Source: Polaribacter aquimarinus
GTDB taxonomy: Bacteria > Bacteroidota > Bacteroidia > Flavobacteriales > Flavobacteriaceae
Direction: 5' to 3'
DNA length: 64,000 nucleotides
Assembly: GCF_003129485.1 (NCBI RefSeq)
Contig: NZ_QFFG01000003.1
Coordinates: 492,477-556,476, forward strand
Shown: positions 17,900 to 27,225 of the stretch, one piece after another
How the letters are laid out: every line of letters starts with the position of its first letter
Numbering within the stretch: the stretch's first letter is position 1
Notes under the pieces: model-generated
The model's database searches: none
The model's input: the letters and a program-made list of their open reading frames with translations, nothing else
What the model was told of the DNA's origin: nothing
Position numbers and translations under genes: made by a program

Positions 17900-19570
17900 A
17901 TGAATAACAGTTTAAAAATTTCTATAGTTGTATTAACAACAATTATTTTAGCGAGTTGTAGTAGGTCTTCTTCAAGTAGATCTAAATTAACTGGTTTAGA
18001 ATTTAACAACCCGAAGTACGGGAACTATATAAGAGGTAATTCTTTCGAAGGACAAGACCCACCTATTGGGATGGTCGCTATTGAAGGAGGTTCATTTACA
18101 ATGGGGCAAGTACAAGACGATGTAATGTTTGATTGGAATACAACTCCTAAAAAAATTCATGTCCGTTCATTCTTTATGGATGAAACTGAAGTTACTAACT
18201 CAGAGTATTTCCTATACATACAATATATTAAAGATGTTTTTCCTCCTTCAGAAGAAAAATACAAACACATATACAATTCTGTTTTACCAGACACTTTAGT
18301 TTGGAGAAAAAGCTTAGGTAATACTGATATTTTAACAGAAAGCTATTTAAGGCATCCTGCCTATGCTGAATATCCTGTTGTTGGTGTTAGCTGGATTCAA
18401 GCAAATCAATATTGTAAATGGAGAACAGATGCAGTAAACCTAAAAAAATTAATCGAAAAAGGATATATTGAGAATATTTTTGAAAGAGATACTGTTAGTA
18501 ATTTCTTTGACACTGAGGTTTTTTTAGCTGATGATTCGAAACTTTTTGATGGAGATACTACCATATATAAAAGAGGAGTTAGAACTAGAGGTTCTGTAAG
18601 AAGAGATAAAAACTCTTTTCAAGGCAGAAAAATTACTCGAAATGATGGTATTTTAACACCAAAATTTAGATTACCAACTGAAGCTGAATGGGAATTTGCT
18701 GCAAAAGCTAATATTGAAAACAGAGAATACAATAATATTAGAGGTAGAAAAAAATATGCTTGGAATGGTAAATATACTAGAGAAACTACCAAAAGATTTA
18801 GAGGGGACCAATTAGCAAACTTTAAACAAGGTAAAGGACAATATAGTGGATTACCAGGTTGGAGTTCAGATGGTTCTGATATACCAATTAGAGTTAGATC
18901 TTATCCTCCCAATGCATTTGGTTTGTACGATATGTCTGGTAATGTTGCTGAGTGGGTTGCTGATGTATATAGACCAATAATAGATAACGAGGCTAACGAT
19001 TTTAACTATTATAGAGGTAATGTTTTTACAAAAAAAATGATTGATAAAAACGGGCGAGTTGTAATTGCTGATGTCTCTAATGGAGCCTCTGTTGAGTATG
19101 ACACTTTACCAAATGGAAAAATAATACCGAAACAACTACCAGGCTCTATTAAATACATTCCGATAACGAAAGATGATGTTACTTTAAGAAGAAATTTCTC
19201 TGTAGCAGACAATAGAAATATTGGTGATGGAGATTTAAACTCTACAAGATATTACGAAGATGATGAAGATGAATTTGCTTCTAGAGCTAGTATGTACAAT
19301 TCCCCACAAAGGCCTACAAAAACTTATGATTCTATTACAGGAAAAGAAATTTTTGTAAATGATTCTAAGAAAAGAACAACTTTAATTAGTGACCAAACAA
19401 GAGTGTATAAAGGTGGATCGTGGTCAGATAGAGAATATTGGTTAGACCCAGCTCAAAGAAGATATTTACCTGAATACATGGCTACAAATTACATAGGTTT
19501 TAGATGTGTTAGCGACAAATTAGGACCAATGACTTATAAAAAACGTACAGCTCGAAGTACTAGAAGATAA
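17900..19570 (+). CDS. gldJ: Gliding motility lipoprotein GldJ
   Basis: A 556-residue outer-membrane lipoprotein needed for gliding and for T9SS stability (it stabilises GldK). The signal ends in LASC with Cys20 lipidated. The body is a formylglycine-generating-enzyme (sulfatase-modifying) fold: EGGSFTMGQ, DETEVTNSEYFLY, PVVGVSWIQANQYCKW, FRLPTEAEWEFAAKA, MSGNVAEWVADVY, and VYKGGSWSDREYW near the C-terminus. The fold is used structurally here, not for catalysis, by what is known of the family. It is divergent from porU and followed by a terminator and murF, the usual flavobacterial order. Confidence 0.96.
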   Translation: MNNSLKISIVVLTTIILASCSRSSSSRSKLTGLEFNNPKYGNYIRGNSFEGQDPPIGMVAIEGGSFTMGQVQDDVMFDWNTTPKKIHVRSFFMDETEVTNSEYFLYIQYIKDVFPPSEEKYKHIYNSVLPDTLVWRKSLGNTDILTESYLRHPAYAEYPVVGVSWIQANQYCKWRTDAVNLKKLIEKGYIENIFERDTVSNFFDTEVFLADDSKLFDGDTTIYKRGVRTRGSVRRDKNSFQGRKITRNDGILTPKFRLPTEAEWEFAAKANIENREYNNIRGRKKYAWNGKYTRETTKRFRGDQLANFKQGKGQYSGLPGWSSDGSDIPIRVRSYPPNAFGLYDMSGNVAEWVADVYRPIIDNEANDFNYYRGNVFTKKMIDKNGRVVIADVSNGASVEYDTLPNGKIIPKQLPGSIKYIPITKDDVTLRRNFSVADNRNIGDGDLNSTRYYEDDEDEFASRASMYNSPQRPTKTYDSITGKEIFVNDSKKRTTLISDQTRVYKGGSWSDREYWLDPAQRRYLPEYMATNYIGFRCVSDKLGPMTYKKRTARSTRR

Positions 19571-19591
19571 AATTAAAAATTAAATTACTAG

Positions 19592-19624
19592 AACCTCATT
19601 GTTTAAATTCAGTGAGGTTTTTTT
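19592..19624 (+). terminator. Intrinsic terminator after gldJ
   Basis: Stem AACCTCATTG (19592-19601) with CAGTGAGGTT (19610-19619), one G-U pair, then a T-run to 19624. murF begins only 12 bases later, so murF is expressed by read-through or from a promoter close by. Confidence 0.85.
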
Positions 19625-19635
19625 ATATTTAAAAA

Positions 19636-20892
19636 ATGGAAATAAAAGATATTTACAAACTATATTCTAAAAACTTTTTAATCGATACAGACACAAGAAA
19701 AATAAGAAAAAATAGTATTTTTTTTTGTTTAAAAGGTGAAAATTTTAATGGAAATAAATTTGCCAAAAAGGCTATTTCTCTTGGAGCCAGTTATGCAATT
19801 GTTGACGAAGAAGAATATTGTCAACACTCCAACATCATATTAGTTGATAATGTTTTGATTACGCTCCAAAAATTAGCCAATCATCATAGAAAACAATTTA
19901 AATTTCCAATAGTTGGCTTAACTGGCAGTAATGGCAAAACAACTACCAAAGAATTAATTAATACTGTATTATCAAAAAAATATAAAACAACAGCTACTAA
20001 AGGTAATTTAAATAACCATATTGGTGTTCCACTAACTTTATTATCAATGAGTCTAGAAACTGAAATTGGCATTATAGAGATGGGAGCAAATCATCAAAAA
20101 GAAATTGAGCTATTATCAGCTATTTGTGAGCCTGATTATGGTTATATCACTAATTTTGGAAAAGCACATCTAGAAGGTTTTGGGGGTGTAAAAGGAGTGA
20201 TTAAGGGAAAAAGTGAATTATACAAATTCTTAGAAAAAAATAAAAAAACAGCATTCATAAACCCAAAAGATAAAATCCAAATTAATAAAACTAAAAACAT
20301 TAAAACTATTAAGTTTGATCGTAGTTTACAGTTTTTAGAAGTAAATCCATTTGTAAAGTTTTCTTTTAAAAGTTCAACTATTCAAAGTAACTTAATTGGT
20401 AAGTATAATTATAATAACATTGCTATTGCATGCACGATTGGCGATTATTTTAAAGTTTCTATAAATGACATTAAATCTGCTATTGAATCTTATTATCCCG
20501 ATAATAATAGATCTCAAATTATAAAGACTAATTCTAATAATATTATTTTGGATGCGTACAATGCAAATCCTAGTAGTATGAAAGTAGCAATAGAAAATTT
20601 CTTTTCTATAAAAGCAAAATATAAAACTCTAATTTTAGGAGATATGTTTGAATTGGGAAAAGAAAGTTTAAATGAGCACAAAGCAATTGTAGATTTAATA
20701 GATCAAAAAGGTTTTGATCAATACTATTTTGTAGGAGATAATTTCTATCAAGCAAAAACGTCAAATAGATTTTTTAGAACTTTTGATGATTTAAATAGTT
20801 ATTTTAAAAAAAATCCTCTTAAACATCAATCAATTCTGATTAAAGGTTCAAGAGGAATGCGTTTAGAAAGACTTCTAGATATTATTAATTAA
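19636..20892 (+). CDS. murF: UDP-MurNAc-tripeptide--D-Ala-D-Ala ligase
   Basis: A 418-residue cytoplasmic Mur ligase that adds D-Ala-D-Ala to the peptidoglycan precursor using ATP. The ATP loop is VGLTGSNGKTTTKELI (about 95-110), followed by NLNNHIGVPLTLL and IIEMGANHQKEI of the central domain, and the C-terminal domain has ILDAYNANPSSM and ILGDMFELG. It starts just after the gldJ terminator. Its end overlaps the end of the convergent sugar kinase gene by 8 bases. Confidence 0.96.
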   Translation: MEIKDIYKLYSKNFLIDTDTRKIRKNSIFFCLKGENFNGNKFAKKAISLGASYAIVDEEEYCQHSNIILVDNVLITLQKLANHHRKQFKFPIVGLTGSNGKTTTKELINTVLSKKYKTTATKGNLNNHIGVPLTLLSMSLETEIGIIEMGANHQKEIELLSAICEPDYGYITNFGKAHLEGFGGVKGVIKGKSELYKFLEKNKKTAFINPKDKIQINKTKNIKTIKFDRSLQFLEVNPFVKFSFKSSTIQSNLIGKYNYNNIAIACTIGDYFKVSINDIKSAIESYYPDNNRSQIIKTNSNNIILDAYNANPSSMKVAIENFFSIKAKYKTLILGDMFELGKESLNEHKAIVDLIDQKGFDQYYFVGDNFYQAKTSNRFFRTFDDLNSYFKKNPLKHQSILIKGSRGMRLERLLDIIN

Positions 20893-21739
20893 TATTATTT
20901 TTATGATATTCTAATAAATTGTCTATGGGTCTTTGAATAACATCCGTAATTTTTAAATTATTGGTCTTTGCTATTTTTTCTAAAATATCTCTAAAATAAT
21001 GTGCTATTGAGCCAATAAAGTAAATTGGAGTATCTGAAGAAGCATTATAAGGTAAAACTCTATATTTAAAAAACTTCTGAAATCCTTTTTTTATAATTTT
21101 TTTGATATATTTTTCATCCTTAAAATCAAACATAAACTTTGCGAATGAAGCTAAATACATATTAGGATTTGGTTCTCTATATAAGTTTTTCTTGATATAA
21201 TCTGCATCCAAGTTAAATTCTTCATTAAACTTTTCAGCTATGTTACTTGGCATTTTTTGATAATAATAATCTATAATCAATTTTTTTCCAAAATAATTCC
21301 CACTAGCTTCATCCATCAATATATACCCTAAAGATGATACCAACATTTCCATCTCAGAACCATTAAAATAGCAACTATTTGATCCGGTACCTAAAATACA
21401 AACCAATGCTGGTTCTTTACCTGAAGCAGCATAAACTGCAGCTAACATATCTTCAGCAATAAAAATTTTAGCATTTACAAAAATAGATTCTAATACATTT
21501 TTAAGTATCTGAATAGGTTTTGGAGTTCCACATCCTGCACCATAAAAATGTATTTCTTCAACATCATCTTTTACATTAATAAGTTGAAACATGTTTATAA
21601 TCCTATTTTCAAGCTCTTCAACAGGAACAATAGCTGGATTTAAACCTAAAGTTCTTGTTCTAAAAACCTCTTCTTTACTAGTTTTGTCAATAGCAATCCA
21701 ATCTGCTTTTGTTGAACCTCCGTCTGCAATTAAAATCAT
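20885..21739 (-). CDS. BadF/BadG-type ATPase, probable N-acetylglucosamine kinase
   Basis: A 284-residue sugar-kinase-fold ATPase. The phosphate-1 motif LIADGGSTKADWIAID is at the very N-terminus and the phosphate-2 motif CILGTGSNSC is near residue 110; FIGSIAHYFRD is the adenosine-type motif. Flavobacterial homologues are named N-acetylglucosamine kinase, which would feed amino sugars from peptidoglycan recycling to GlcNAc-6-phosphate. The presence of anmK in the same window fits that, but the substrate is inferred. It has a clear own promoter. Confidence 0.8.
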   Translation of the reverse strand: MILIADGGSTKADWIAIDKTSKEEVFRTRTLGLNPAIVPVEELENRIINMFQLINVKDDVEEIHFYGAGCGTPKPIQILKNVLESIFVNAKIFIAEDMLAAVYAASGKEPALVCILGTGSNSCYFNGSEMEMLVSSLGYILMDEASGNYFGKKLIIDYYYQKMPSNIAEKFNEEFNLDADYIKKNLYREPNPNMYLASFAKFMFDFKDEKYIKKIIKKGFQKFFKYRVLPYNASSDTPIYFIGSIAHYFRDILEKIAKTNNLKITDVIQRPIDNLLEYHKNNIN

Positions 21740-21757
21740 AATTTAAAGTATTTGATT

Positions 21758-21788
21758 CAAAGATATCACATGTAAATATGATATACAA
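21758..21788 (-). promoter_or_regulatory. Promoter of the BadF-type kinase gene
   Basis: On the minus strand, TTG (21788-21786), a 20-base spacer, and TATCTTTG (21765-21758), matching the Bacteroidota -33/-7 pattern. The ATG is 19 bases further on. Confidence 0.7.
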
Positions 21789-21872
21789 CATTAGGTAAAT
21801 CTTCAATCGTTTTCGTAGAGATTAATTTATTATGAATATAAATTACGCCTAAAATTTAAACTATATTTATTG

Positions 21873-21880
21873 TAAATTTG
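21873..21880 (+). promoter_or_regulatory. Candidate -7 box for the CpsB-type phosphatase
   Basis: TAAATTTG is an exact TAnnTTTG match, 15 bases before the ATG at 21896. No TTG at the right distance is seen upstream. Confidence 0.45.
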
Positions 21881-21895
21881 TAACAAATTATTAAT

Positions 21896-22651
21896 ATGTT
21901 TTTTTTTAAGAAAAAAGAAATTCCTATAAACGAATTTTTCCCTGAAAATTTTGTCGATATTCATTCACATTTACTCCCTGGTATTGATGACGGTGCTAAG
22001 GATTTAAATAATTCTATCGAGTTAATTTTAAAAATGCGATCTTATGGTATTAAAAATTTTATAACTACCCCTCATGTTTTAGGTAGTGTATATCCAAATT
22101 CTTCTGAAACTATAAAAATGAAATTAAAAGAAGTTCAGGAAGAATTAAAAAAAAGAAAAATTACAGATGTATCCTTAGGTGCTGCAGCAGAGTATATGTT
22201 AGATGAAGAATTTTCTGTTCTTTTAGAAAAAGATGATATTCTAACTTTAAAGGATAATTTAGTTTTAGTAGAAATGTCATATTTTAATGCCCCTAATAAT
22301 CTTTTTGAAGTATTATTCGAACTAGGACTAAAAGGTTATAAACCAATATTAGCCCACCCAGAGAGGTATATTTTCTATCATAATAATAAAAGAATATATA
22401 CAAAACTAAAAAATGCCGGTTGTTTGTTTCAATTAAATCTTTTATCGCTCACAGAAAAATATGGAAAAAATGTTCAAAAAACTAGTTTAAAACTTTTAGA
22501 AGAAGAGATGTATCATTATGTTGGTACAGATGTTCACAATATAGAACATATTCGATTACTTAAAGATGTATCCAACAAAAAAACACTTCATAGAATTGAG
22601 TTACTCTTAGAAAACAACTCTAAATTCTATAAAAAAAGTGCGAAAAATTAA
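21896..22651 (+). CDS. CpsB/CapC-type tyrosine-protein phosphatase
   Basis: A 251-residue PHP-fold metallophosphatase that dephosphorylates the Wzc-type kinase in capsule control. Metal-binding motifs are VDIHSHLLPGIDDGAKD near the N-terminus, TTPHV, AAAEYMLDE, LAHPERY and GTDVHN. It lies end to end with the wzc gene (35 bases apart, convergent), which is its expected substrate. The coding start is ATG followed by T9. A hairpin serving as the wzc terminator overlaps its last codons. Confidence 0.9.
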   Translation: MFFFKKKEIPINEFFPENFVDIHSHLLPGIDDGAKDLNNSIELILKMRSYGIKNFITTPHVLGSVYPNSSETIKMKLKEVQEELKKRKITDVSLGAAAEYMLDEEFSVLLEKDDILTLKDNLVLVEMSYFNAPNNLFEVLFELGLKGYKPILAHPERYIFYHNNKRIYTKLKNAGCLFQLNLLSLTEKYGKNVQKTSLKLLEEEMYHYVGTDVHNIEHIRLLKDVSNKKTLHRIELLLENNSKFYKKSAKN

Positions 22652-22666
22652 AATTATTCGCACTTT
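22631..22666 (-). terminator. Terminator of wza-wzc, overlapping the phosphatase gene end
   Basis: Stem AAAGTGCGAA (22635-22644) with TTCGCACTTT (22657-22666). On the minus strand it is followed by T7, so it ends the wza-wzc transcript. On the plus strand only T4 follows, so it may act weakly for the phosphatase gene too. The left arm lies within coding sequence of the phosphatase. Confidence 0.8.
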
Positions 22667-22686
22667 TAAAATATAATAATTATATT

Positions 22687-25062
22687 CTAGAATACTCTTC
22701 TATACCAGGGCTTCTTCTTTTCTTCACTTAAATAACCATAACCATAACCATAACCATAACCATAACCATAACCATAACCTTTTTTAATGTCTGTATCATT
22801 TAAAACAACGGCCATATTTGGTAATTTCTTTTCATTATATAGCATTTGTGGTACCGCTAACATTCTTTTATCTATATAATTAGCTCTTGCAACATATATA
22901 AACATATCAGCATATTTGGCTACTAAAAGAGTATCAGTAACTAAATTTACAGGAGCTGTGTCTACCACTATGTAATCATAATCTCCCCTAACCTCTTCAA
23001 ATAAATTCTCAATTTTTTTTGTTAACAATAATTCTGCAGGATTGGGAGGAATGACTCCAGAAGCAATTATGTCTAATCCTTTAATTTCTGATATTGAAAA
23101 TTTTATATCTTCTAAAGTCAATTTGTTATCGGTAATATAGTTAGTAATTCCTTTTCTTTCAGAAATACCAAGATATTCTGTAACTTTAGGAGCTCTTAAA
23201 TCCATACCAATTAATAATACTTTTTTACCAGATAAAGATAATGCTGCTGATAAGTTAATTGAAATAAAAGACTTTCCTTCACCACTTGTTGTAGAAGTTA
23301 CAAAAATCGTTTTCCCCTTAGATTTACTATCAACATTGTTATTTAAAACAAAATCTAAATTAGTTCTAATTAACCTAAAAGCTTCAGCTGTACTTGACCT
23401 AGCATCTTTACCAATTATTACTTTATCATTAGTTTCCGAATGAGGGACATCACCCATAAAAGGAAGGGTTGTCAAATCTTCAATATCTTTTCTTGAGTAA
23501 ATTTTTGTATCAAGTAAGCTTTTTATATAGATAATAACAAAAGGAGTTAATATACCCAACAATAGAGCACCAAGTAAAATAACTTTCTTTTTTGGTGAAA
23601 CTGGTAAACTATTACCATAAGCTCTATCAATAATTTTAGCGTTTGGTACAGTAACAGCTATAGAAATTGCAGTTTCTTCTTTTTTCTTTAGTAAATATGT
23701 ATAAAGCCCCTCTATAATTTCTTGTTGTCTAGCAATATCAATATAGCCTCTCTCATTTACAGGAAAAGAAGATACTTTGTAATTAATCTTTGCCTCTTCT
23801 TTTCTCAACTCTTCTATTTGTAATTTAACGGATTTTTCAAAGTTTTTTAAAGAGGTTTTCAAATTAGATTTTAAAATTAATATGTTCGAACTTAATTCAG
23901 TGACTAAAGGATTACTTTTTCCTGCTGAAGATAAGAGTTTTTTTCTTCTAAGAATTGATTCGTTAAAAGTAAGTATTAATTGATTAACAGACTGATTTTC
24001 TAATCCTAAATTAGATGGCAAAATATCTTTTAGTTCGGAATTATTAACTTGATTATATACTGATTTAATAATTCTTAACTGGGTATTAGCTTGTATAATT
24101 TGTTTATTGTTCTTATTTAAAGTTTCAAAAACTAATTCAGCTTCCTTACTGAGACCTGTAAACTTTTTATTAACTTTAAAATCTTTAACTTCATCTTGTA
24201 TATTTGAAAGTTCTTTTCCAATTTCAACTAATCTTTCATTAATAAACTTTAAAGTTTTTTCAGACACTTGACTTTTATCTTCAATTGCGTCTTTATTATA
24301 TTGAATTGACAACTCATTTAGAACATCTTCCGCTTTTAATTTAACCCTATCTATAATATTTATATTTAAAACACTTGCGTTTTTTGCAATAGGAGCTATA
24401 GTTATTCTCTTTCTATATATATCTACAGTATTATCTAATGTCTTTAATACAACATTAATTCTAGTATAATTAAAATTATTACTTTTTTTAATTATTTTAA
24501 AATCACCTATTTTTGATTCAATTTTACTATTAAAATCGTGGACTCCTAAACTTGCATTATCTTCATTAAAAAGTTCATATTTTTTTTCTGATAAAATATT
24601 TACCTGAAAAGAGGTATCCTTAACTGAATTTAACAATTTGTCCTTTTCCTCAAAAACCAATTCTATCGGTGTATTTTTATATAGTTCATTATTTCTAATT
24701 CTACCAATAGATATATAAAACACATTTAAATTTAATTTTTTTATAACCTCTGAGATAATTCTTCTTGACCTTAAAACTTCAATCTCATTGTCCACATTTT
24801 TATTGTTACTTCCTAGTACACTTAACTCTTTGAAAGCAGCTAATTCTTCAGACATCCCCCCTCTTCTATCATTCTTAATCATTATAGTTGAAGAAGCACT
24901 GTAAAGTAGATTTGATTGTTTGATATAAAACAACCCTATAATTATAGCAATTACAATACTTAAAACAAACCATTTCCAATGTCTTAGATATTTTAAGATT
25001 TCATCTTTAATATTAAAAGAATCATTTTCTTTAAATTGATTATTTAAATTTTCTTTTTCCAT
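22687..25062 (-). CDS. wzc: Polysaccharide co-polymerase and tyrosine autokinase
   Basis: A 791-residue inner-membrane BY-kinase that sets polymer length and controls export. An N-terminal Wzz domain with helix (about 33-52) is followed by a long coiled-coil periplasmic region, a second helix (about 490-515), and a cytoplasmic kinase with Walker A TTSGEGKSFISINL (about 590-605), Walker A' LLIGMDLRAPKV and Walker B YDYIVVDTAPVN. The C-terminus is a tyrosine cluster: eight Gly-Tyr dipeptides (residues 762-777) encoded by eight perfect 6-base repeats, then LSEEKKKPWYRR. It lies one base after wza, with the CpsB-type phosphatase convergent. Confidence 0.95.
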   Translation of the reverse strand: MEKENLNNQFKENDSFNIKDEILKYLRHWKWFVLSIVIAIIIGLFYIKQSNLLYSASSTIMIKNDRRGGMSEELAAFKELSVLGSNNKNVDNEIEVLRSRRIISEVIKKLNLNVFYISIGRIRNNELYKNTPIELVFEEKDKLLNSVKDTSFQVNILSEKKYELFNEDNASLGVHDFNSKIESKIGDFKIIKKSNNFNYTRINVVLKTLDNTVDIYRKRITIAPIAKNASVLNINIIDRVKLKAEDVLNELSIQYNKDAIEDKSQVSEKTLKFINERLVEIGKELSNIQDEVKDFKVNKKFTGLSKEAELVFETLNKNNKQIIQANTQLRIIKSVYNQVNNSELKDILPSNLGLENQSVNQLILTFNESILRRKKLLSSAGKSNPLVTELSSNILILKSNLKTSLKNFEKSVKLQIEELRKEEAKINYKVSSFPVNERGYIDIARQQEIIEGLYTYLLKKKEETAISIAVTVPNAKIIDRAYGNSLPVSPKKKVILLGALLLGILTPFVIIYIKSLLDTKIYSRKDIEDLTTLPFMGDVPHSETNDKVIIGKDARSSTAEAFRLIRTNLDFVLNNNVDSKSKGKTIFVTSTTSGEGKSFISINLSAALSLSGKKVLLIGMDLRAPKVTEYLGISERKGITNYITDNKLTLEDIKFSISEIKGLDIIASGVIPPNPAELLLTKKIENLFEEVRGDYDYIVVDTAPVNLVTDTLLVAKYADMFIYVARANYIDKRMLAVPQMLYNEKKLPNMAVVLNDTDIKKGYGYGYGYGYGYGYGYLSEEKKKPWYRRVF
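22732..22779 (-). repeat. Eight hexanucleotide tandem repeats in wzc
   Basis: Eight perfect copies of ATAACC (plus strand; GGTTAT in the coding sense) encode (Gly-Tyr)8 in the Wzc tyrosine tail. Each unit change adds or removes one Gly-Tyr without shifting the frame. Confidence 0.98.
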
Positions 25063-25063
25063 T

Positions 25064-25831
25064 TTACTTAACTATTATAGATACTAAAGCAATAAATATT
25101 GAAGCTATTGATACAAAAAGTCCTGTATTAGGGTTAAAAACAGCATATTGAGATTTTGCATAATTTGGTTTAACATAAATTAAATCATTTTGCTGAAGAT
25201 AATAAACTGGAGAATTGTAAATTTTTTTTGATAATAAATCAACCTCATATATTTTCTTCTCACCGTTTTCTTCTCTCGTCACTAGTATTTTCCTATCTCC
25301 AGTTAACTCTAAATCTCCTGCTAATCCTAATGCCTCTAATATTGTCAATCTTTCATTTTTTATATTATAAGTTCCTGGTCTTTTGACATCCCCTAAAACA
25401 GTAACTTTAAAATTAGTTATCATTATGTTTATTGTCGGTTTTTTTATGTAATTAGGTGACAATTTATTTTTTAGATTAGAAATTAATTCCTCTCTTGTCA
25501 AATTAGCTACTTTAATTTTCCCTAAAACAGGAAAATCAATTTCACCATTACTATCAACTAAATAAGTTTGAAAAACTGGTTGACCGACTGGAGAGTTGGT
25601 TACACTTTCAGTTGTTATAACTGGAAGGTTAAAAGGAATTGCCGATTCTAAATCTTTTGAAGTTACTATAATTTGTAACAAATCATCAGCCTTAAAAATT
25701 GTTTTATAATCATTATTAACTAAATTTTGGTCTATTTCATCATTTTGGAAGTAAATTACTCTTTTAGGTGAAATACAAGACGAAAAAATAGCTATAAGCA
25801 TTGTTAAAATGGCTATTTTTTTATTTATCAT
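25064..25831 (-). CDS. wza: Polysaccharide export lipoprotein Wza
   Basis: A 255-residue outer-membrane polysaccharide export protein. The lipoprotein signal ends IFSSC (Cys19). The export/SLBB regions are KADDLLQIIVTSKD, GEIDFPVLGKIKVANLT, VTVLGDVKRPGTYNI and NDLIYVKPN. A hydrophobic helix lies at the very C-terminus (about 230-253), typical for Bacteroidota Wza. It forms an operon with wzc. The 272 bases upstream are AT-rich; near the start TATTTTCG (25858-25851, minus) is a one-off match to the -7 box, which I consider weak. Confidence 0.93.
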   Translation of the reverse strand: MINKKIAILTMLIAIFSSCISPKRVIYFQNDEIDQNLVNNDYKTIFKADDLLQIIVTSKDLESAIPFNLPVITTESVTNSPVGQPVFQTYLVDSNGEIDFPVLGKIKVANLTREELISNLKNKLSPNYIKKPTINIMITNFKVTVLGDVKRPGTYNIKNERLTILEALGLAGDLELTGDRKILVTREENGEKKIYEVDLLSKKIYNSPVYYLQQNDLIYVKPNYAKSQYAVFNPNTGLFVSIASIFIALVSIIVK

Positions 25832-26103
25832 AACTTTCTATAATTTTGTGCGAAAATACTATATTAAGTTTAATTATTAGTAATATTTGTATGTTAAATA
25901 TTTTAGATTATCATTAAGGTAAGGAATTTTAGAGTGATAAAACATGAAGATATATTACCAAATAAAAATAATTATTAATAACCGGTATTCAGGTTATTTG
26001 ATAGATTATATTATTCAAATGTTAATAATTTGTAATACATAAAAATTCTTTAATTAAACAATAGAATTAGCTATTGCTATTTTCATAATAAGAAATATTA
26101 TTT

Positions 26104-27225
26104 TTATTTAAATAAATTAAAAACTTTTTCGATTCTTAAAAAATCTTTTTCTGTTAGACTAGAACTAGATGGAAGACATAATCCTTTTCTAAACAAAACT
26201 TCCGCTACTCTATCCCCAAAAAAAAGATACTTTTTAAGGTAACTCTGCATATGTAATGGATACCATAAAGTTCTCACATCAATATTATTCTCTGTAAAAG
26301 CATTAAGAAAATCAATATTTGAAAACTTTGAATTATTAACAACAATACAATTAAGCCAAAAATTAGAAACTATTTTTTCATCAAATTCTTCTTTTAACGC
26401 CACTCCACCAACACTGGACATAATCGATTTATATCTAATATGGTTTAATCTTCTTTGTTTTATTTTTTCTTTCAAAGATTTTAACTGCTCTAAACCTAAA
26501 GCTGCTAAAACATTACTCATTCTGTAATTATATCCAATTTCATTATACTGAAAATGCCCTATTCCTTTAGCTTGGGTAGCTAAGTGTATTGCTTTTGCCT
26601 TATCTTTTGTATTATTACAAATTAAAACTCCTCCAGCTGAAGTTGTGATAATTTTATTGCCGTTAAATGAAAAAATTGAATATTTACCAAAAGTTCCGCA
26701 CATTTTATTTTTATAAAAGGCCCCTAAAGCTTCTGCTGAATCTTCAATAATAGGGATATTATATTTTTTAGAAATTTCTAATAATTCATCCCATTTTGCT
26801 GGCATACCATATGAATCAACAACAATAATAGCTTTTGGTTTTTTATTGACTTTTAATCTATTTTGAATAGCTTTTTCTAAATATACCGGACACATATTCC
26901 ACGTATCCTTTTCACTATCAATAAATATAGGAATAGCACCACAATATAAGATAGGATTTACAGTTGCACAAAAAGTGAAAGTTTGACAAATTACTTCATC
27001 ACCTATACCAACATTTAAAAGTTTTAAAGCAAGATGTATAGCAGAAGTACCAGAATTTAAAGCAACTACTTTCAAATCATTCCCAAGAATATTTTCAATT
27101 GATTTTTCGAACTCATCAATATTGGGACCTGTAGTACTAATCCAATTAGAATTAAATGTTTCTTTTAAAAAATCTAAATTAGTAGTATTAAAATGCGGTT
27201 TAGAAAGCCATATTTTAGATGACAT
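26104..27225 (-). CDS. DegT/DnrJ/EryC1 sugar aminotransferase (PglE/EpsN class)
   Basis: A 373-residue PLP enzyme that puts an amino group on a nucleotide keto-sugar. The PLP lysine is Lys191 in FSFNGNKIITTSAGG, with VALNSGTSAIHLAL for phosphate binding and IIEDSAEALGA upstream. The N-terminus (IWLSKPHFNTTN, SNWISTTGP) resembles PglE/EpsN, which aminate C4 of UDP-4-keto-6-deoxy-GlcNAc, rather than WbpE. It overlaps the end of the upstream PglC-like transferase by 11 bases. No dehydratase or PglD acetyltransferase is next to it. It could instead serve the WbpB/WbpD C3 route. It is the last gene of the main polysaccharide operon. Confidence 0.85.
   Translation of the reverse strand: MSSKIWLSKPHFNTTNLDFLKETFNSNWISTTGPNIDEFEKSIENILGNDLKVVALNSGTSAIHLALKLLNVGIGDEVICQTFTFCATVNPILYCGAIPIFIDSEKDTWNMCPVYLEKAIQNRLKVNKKPKAIIVVDSYGMPAKWDELLEISKKYNIPIIEDSAEALGAFYKNKMCGTFGKYSIFSFNGNKIITTSAGGVLICNNTKDKAKAIHLATQAKGIGHFQYNEIGYNYRMSNVLAALGLEQLKSLKEKIKQRRLNHIRYKSIMSSVGGVALKEEFDEKIVSNFWLNCIVVNNSKFSNIDFLNAFTENNIDVRTLWYPLHMQSYLKKYLFFGDRVAEVLFRKGLCLPSSSSLTEKDFLRIEKVFNLFK

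Noticed and set aside
21896..21907. ATG followed by T9 at the phosphatase start as a slippage site
   Set aside because: A/T runs of this length are common in this genome (murF has another near its start), unlike the G9 in wzy.
25832..26103. Regulatory RNA or small gene in the gap upstream of wza
   Set aside because: AT-rich with only short imperfect hairpins; no conserved structure or start that I could support.
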